64,000 nucleotides of DNA from Undibacterium sp049340185. GTDB lineage: Bacteria > Pseudomonadota > Gammaproteobacteria > Burkholderiales > Burkholderiaceae_D. The stretch is from assembly GCF_049340185.1 (NCBI RefSeq), contig NZ_JBMPPC010000003.1, positions 496,001-560,000 of the forward strand, given 5' to 3'. A program made the position numbers and the translations under genes. A model generated the notes under the pieces. The model did not search any database. It saw nothing but the letters and a program-made list of their open reading frames with translations, and was not told the origin of the DNA. Below, piece by piece: positions 61,119 through 64,000 of this stretch. Position 1 is the first letter of the stretch, and every line of letters begins with the position of its first letter.

Positions 61119-61574
61119 TTATTTTCCGCAAACGAGAGCTGCCTTTTCGGTAGCTCTTTTTATTTTTTGCCTAGCTTGTGATTCAGCCTTAGGTTTTGCA
61201 TTCGCTAAATCTTCTTTTGCCCATTTAATTTTTAATTGCTGTGCATCGCATTGTTGTTTTTTCTTGGCGTTACGAGCGGCAATCGCCTTCATTTCCCTAT
61301 CGTTTTTTTCTTCTGCTTTATGGCGAGACTGCGCAAGTTGATTGGCTTTGTTTTTTTCTTTAGTGGCAATTTCTTTTGCGGTTTTTTCAGAGTAAGGCGG
61401 GATAGCCGCAGGTGTATCCATGACAGATTGTTTTGCGCTGGCGATGCAGGGCGTCTGACTATAACTGACGCTGCCATTCACGTCGCATTTATAGGTTTGG
61501 GCTTGTGATGTACTGACGAGTGTCAGCATCGTCAAACACATCAATAGTAATTTTTTCGGCGAACTATGGATCAT
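61119..61574 (-). CDS. DUF4124-like secreted protein
   Basis: 151 aa. Seen: signal peptide (about 1-25, cleavage near SQA-QTY), then YKCDVNGSVSYSQTPC, the DUF4124 pattern (YKC-x-G-x-xxYSxxPC) found in many small periplasmic proteobacterial proteins of unknown role, followed by a long Lys/Glu/Ala-rich helical tail (about 60-145) likely to form a coiled coil and ending with Cys-Gly-Lys. The 3' end of the gene contains the terminator of the convergent chemoreceptor gene. Function not known. Confidence 0.82.
   Translation of the reverse strand: MIHSSPKKLLLMCLTMLTLVSTSQAQTYKCDVNGSVSYSQTPCIASAKQSVMDTPAAIPPYSEKTAKEIATKEKNKANQLAQSRHKAEEKNDREMKAIAARNAKKKQQCDAQQLKIKWAKEDLANAKPKAESQARQKIKRATEKAALVCGK
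61135..61168 (+). terminator. terminator of the chemoreceptor gene, embedded in the convergent DUF4124 gene
   Basis: AGAGCTGCC (61135-61143), loop TTTTC, GGTAGCTCT (61149-61157) with one G-U, then TTTTATTTTTT. It serves the plus strand and lies wholly inside the last codons of the minus-strand gene 61119-61574. Confidence 0.75.
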
Positions 61575-61608
61575 TTTTTGTCCGTATTAATTTGAGAAGT
61601 GAGCGAAA

Positions 61609-63015
61609 TTAGAGAATTTTTCCAGGATTCATTAAATTGTCCGGATCTAACGCCATCTTAATACTACGCATTAATTGCATTTCTATCGGAGACTTGTAGC
61701 GAAGTAGCTCTTCTTTTTTGAGCATACCTATCCCGTGTTCTGCTGAAATCGAACCGCCGAAGCGGTGCACATTGTCATGTACAATTTGATTAATTGAGGC
61801 CTGGTACAGAATGAAAGAACTATCTGGCATGTCTTTTGGCGGAGATACGTTGTAATGTAAGTTCCCGTCACCGAGATGGCCAAATATCACCATCCTGCAA
61901 CCTGCAAAGGCCTCCTGAAGCAAGATATTTGTTGATGCTACAAACCGGGCGATTTCCGAAATAGGGAGAGAGACATCGTGTTTGATATTCTTTCCTTCGG
62001 CAGCTTGTGCCATAGAAATATACTCGCGCAGATGCCATATGCCTTTTGACTGCTGAATCGATGTGGCAATGATGGCGTCTGTGACAATATTTTTTTCTAT
62101 TGCGTTATTCAGTAAATTTTCCAGAAGAGTATTCGCATGTAGCTCAGACTCATGATCGGAGATTTCCAGCAATACATATTCAGGGGACGGGACGAGAGCC
62201 GGTATGGCGATATCAGGAAAATGTTGCCGAACCAAGTTAACGCACACCGAAGACATTAATTCAAATGCAGTCAATGTCGCGCCAGCATTTTCTTGAGCAA
62301 GAGTGAGTAAAGAGAGTGCGGCGTCAGGTGATGCGACGGCTGCGAGCGCTGTAACTTGTGATTTGGGTTGCGGATATAGTTTTAAAACGGCTGCTGTGAT
62401 AATGCCTAGGGTACCCTCTGCGCCTATATACAGGTCGCGTAAATCATATCCGGTATTGTCTTTTCTTAGACCGCGTAAACCATTCCAGATTTCGCCGTTC
62501 GCGGTGACCACTTCCAGACCTAGGCATAATTCGCGAGCATTTCCATATCGCAGTACCGCCGTACCTCCGGCATTTGTAGAGAGATTGCCACCGATTGTGC
62601 AGCTACCTTCTGATGCCAGAGACAATGGAAATAGTCGTTGTATTTGCTCGGCGGCATATTGTGCCTCTGCGAGCAGGCATCCTGCCTCTGCTGTCAGCGT
62701 GTTGTTAACCGGATCAATCTGGCGTATTTGCTTTAAACGGGTCAATGACATCACAATCTGTTTGCCACTTTGATCGGGCACACTACCTAATACCAGGCCA
62801 GTGTTGCCACCTTGAGGCACAATCGCGATCATGTGGGTATTACAGAGTTTGACCAGCTGCGCGACTTGTTCCGTTGTTCCAGGACGCAGTATTGCCAGTG
62901 CTTTACCTTTGAAGCGCTTACGCCAGTCCGTGACATAAGCTTGCCCCTCAGTTTCGTTGAGTATGATGTTCTCTTTACCAATAACTTGCTCACACAGGCT
63001 CAGGAAATGATTCAT
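61609..63015 (-). CDS. FAD-linked 2-hydroxyacid dehydrogenase (D-2-hydroxyglutarate / D-lactate type)
   Basis: 468 aa flavoprotein of the GlcD / D2HGDH group. Seen: PCMH-type FAD domain (about 35-215) with AIVPQGGNTGLVLGSVP, ASEGSCTIGGNLSTNAGGTAVLRYGNARELCLGLEVV and GTLGIITAAVLKLYP; FAD-oxidase C domain with metal-ligand motif FGHLGDGNLHYNV and the terminal SISAEHGIGMLKKEEL. It probably oxidises a D-2-hydroxyacid and passes electrons to a quinone or ETF; the substrate is not decidable here. Starts five bases after the DUF2069 gene. Confidence 0.92.
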   Translation of the reverse strand: MNHFLSLCEQVIGKENIILNETEGQAYVTDWRKRFKGKALAILRPGTTEQVAQLVKLCNTHMIAIVPQGGNTGLVLGSVPDQSGKQIVMSLTRLKQIRQIDPVNNTLTAEAGCLLAEAQYAAEQIQRLFPLSLASEGSCTIGGNLSTNAGGTAVLRYGNARELCLGLEVVTANGEIWNGLRGLRKDNTGYDLRDLYIGAEGTLGIITAAVLKLYPQPKSQVTALAAVASPDAALSLLTLAQENAGATLTAFELMSSVCVNLVRQHFPDIAIPALVPSPEYVLLEISDHESELHANTLLENLLNNAIEKNIVTDAIIATSIQQSKGIWHLREYISMAQAAEGKNIKHDVSLPISEIARFVASTNILLQEAFAGCRMVIFGHLGDGNLHYNVSPPKDMPDSSFILYQASINQIVHDNVHRFGGSISAEHGIGMLKKEELLRYKSPIEMQLMRSIKMALDPDNLMNPGKIL

Positions 63016-63020
63016 CTGAT

Positions 63021-63419
63021 TTACTCTGCTTTGAGTTGATCTTGGGAGATTATTTTGGCTGCTTTAGCTGCTTTTTTATGTGGCTTGAGATAGAAAATAA
63101 CAGAAAAAAAGAACAAAACAGTCAGGACGACCTCTAGTCCGGCCAGTACGCTGGATAACCACGCCTTATCACTATAGACCCGAACTACACCCTCTGTAAA
63201 ATACAGTAGTATCAGCATAGATGACCATTGCATCGTATAAATTTGTTTCTTTAAGATGCCACGTAATGGAATCAGGATAGGAATCACTTTTAACACCATC
63301 CAGGAGCCGCCGGGTCTTAGCGGCGCTAATACGGTTTCCCATAGGATCAGCAATACAATCAAGGCGATTAAACTGCCGCAGGTCAGGTAGTAATAAATAG
63401 ATTGTCGGGAGGTGTTCAC
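63021..63419 (-). CDS. DUF2069 family membrane protein
   Basis: 132 aa with about four transmembrane helices (near 10-30, 40-53, 62-80, 88-110). RGILKKQIYTMQWSSMLILLYFTEGVVR matches the DUF2069 core (a family usually found beside wrbA). The C-terminus is Lys-rich and cytoplasmic. Function unknown. Its start overlaps the wrbA stop by four bases and it is followed at once by the dehydrogenase, so wrbA, this gene and the dehydrogenase form one operon. Confidence 0.9.
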   Translation of the reverse strand: MNTSRQSIYYYLTCGSLIALIVLLILWETVLAPLRPGGSWMVLKVIPILIPLRGILKKQIYTMQWSSMLILLYFTEGVVRVYSDKAWLSSVLAGLEVVLTVLFFFSVIFYLKPHKKAAKAAKIISQDQLKAE

Positions 63420-64000
63420 ACGGACGCTTTCAATTTTTTTGCTGTCTCTGCCAGCCGTCGGCCAAGAGCAACCGCGAGTTTTTTACTGTCATCAGAGATC
63501 GCAGTTTTTCCATCGATACCTGCCCAATGGCTTGCGCCGTAAGGGCTGCCACCTGTGCTGGTCAACATCAATTCAGGATGGCTGTACGGAATGCCCAGCA
63601 GTACCATGCCGTGGTGCATCAGAGGTAGCATCATCGATAGTAAAGTCGATTCCTGTCCGCCATGCATGCTACCGGTCGAGGTGAATACACACGCAGGTTT
63701 TCCGCTTAAGGTTCCTGAAAGCCAATCCGTTGCTGTGCCATCCCAAAAATATTTCATGGCCGCAGCCATATTGCCGAAGCGGGTAGGGGAGCCTAATGCC
63801 AGTCCATCACATTCATTCAGATCAGCTAATTCGACATAGGGTGCGCCATCATTCGGTATTTCAGGCTCGGTGGCATGTGTTACCGCAGATACTGCGGGCA
63901 CAGTGCGTAAGCGGGCATCGCAACCGGGGACGCTTTCGATACCTTGGGCGATATATTCTGCCATTTTTCGGGTGCTACCGTGGCGTGAATAATATAAAAC
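63416..64000 (-). CDS. wrbA: NAD(P)H:quinone oxidoreductase WrbA, 5'-truncated by window edge
   Basis: At least 194 aa; the frame stays open to base 64000, reading VFYYSRHGSTRKMAEYIAQGI, so the ATG at 63964 is internal and the true start lies just beyond the window. FMN-binding flavodoxin-like fold: SRHGSTRKMA phosphate loop, SPTRFGNMAAAMKYFWDGT, and VFTSTGSMHGGQESTLLSMMLPLMHHGMVLLGIPY, all WrbA signatures. Two-electron quinone reduction protects from redox cycling. Confidence 0.95.
   Translation of the reverse strand, partial: VLYYSRHGSTRKMAEYIAQGIESVPGCDARLRTVPAVSAVTHATEPEIPNDGAPYVELADLNECDGLALGSPTRFGNMAAAMKYFWDGTATDWLSGTLSGKPACVFTSTGSMHGGQESTLLSMMLPLMHHGMVLLGIPYSHPELMLTSTGGSPYGASHWAGIDGKTAISDDSKKLAVALGRRLAETAKKLKASV

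Noticed and set aside
1..64000. CRISPR arrays, insertion sequences, prophage or integrated elements
   Set aside because: No regularly spaced repeats of suitable size, transposase, integrase or phage genes were seen; tRNA genes show no adjacent integrase or duplicated 3' end.

Overview
The window is chromosomal DNA of a flagellated betaproteobacterium, most likely of the Oxalobacteraceae (Undibacterium / Herminiimonas / Glaciimonas-like). This rests on protein signatures and gene order: fliF-fliR with divergent fliE; carAB-greA-yhbY-rlmE-ftsH-folP-glmM; gmk-rpoZ-spoT; yicC-kinase-phosphatase-rph-rdgB-hemW. Genus was not tested by any search. Base composition looks close to 50% G+C by eye. No insertion sequence, prophage, integrase or CRISPR array was seen.

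Layout. (1) 1-2510: the 3' part of an ABC-transporter ATPase gene and, facing it, the NAD(P)HX repair gene nnr, which ends the flagellar run. (2) 2523-22462: a large flagellar region. On the minus strand are fliC, flaG, fliD, fliS, fliT, a second FliK-like gene, an FlhB C-terminal-domain paralogue and the c-di-GMP brake ycgR, then fliFGHIJK and fliLMNOPQR. fliE alone is on the plus strand, divergent from fliF. (3) 23024-28931: a putative surface or flagellin modification island beside fliC. It holds a TPR-GT41 (O-GlcNAc transferase-like) protein on the plus strand, and on the minus strand a DegT/StrS sugar aminotransferase, a WbqC-family protein and two tandem paralogous methyltransferases. 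(4) 29062-31473: a GGDEF diguanylate cyclase and a NarL-type response regulator. (5) 31624-41747: greB, spoT, rpoZ, gmk and yicC, then a Ser/Thr kinase / PP2C phosphatase pair, rph, rdgB and hemW. (6) 41896-45123: a degenerate EAL-HDOD protein coupled to a PAS-GGDEF-EAL protein. (7) 45231-47658: tRNA-Ser(UGA), a patatin-like lipoprotein, an NlpC/P60 peptidase and a GlcG/HbpS-like protein. (8) 47981-58726: carAB, greA, yhbY, rlmE, ftsH, folP, glmM and tRNA-Arg(UCU). (9) 59362-64000: a methyl-accepting chemotaxis protein, a DUF4124-like secreted protein, an FAD-linked 2-hydroxyacid dehydrogenase, a DUF2069 membrane protein and a truncated wrbA.

How it fits together. Most of the first half builds the flagellar export gate, C-ring, basal body, export ATPase, hook-length control, filament and cap. 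YcgR, the GGDEF and EAL proteins and the chemoreceptor supply c-di-GMP and chemotaxis control of the motor. The TPR-GT41 protein beside flagellin resembles the flagellin glycosyltransferase arrangement known from Caulobacter FlmG, so the island may decorate the filament with an amino or methylated sugar; this is inference. A textbook sigma-28 promoter lies before fliD, and a weaker sigma-28-like site lies before the TPR-GT41 gene, consistent with late-class co-regulation.

The most notable non-coding signals are: an 11-bp phased A-rich repeat before the kinase gene; a cluster of three inverted repeats before the c-di-GMP pair; a 12-bp direct repeat with 21-bp period before the aminotransferase gene; a 17-bp direct repeat bracketing the methyltransferase pair; a terminator that ends right before the folP start codon; a terminator embedded in the convergent gene after the chemoreceptor; and an 8-bp TTCGTGT-type repeat between rdgB and hemW.
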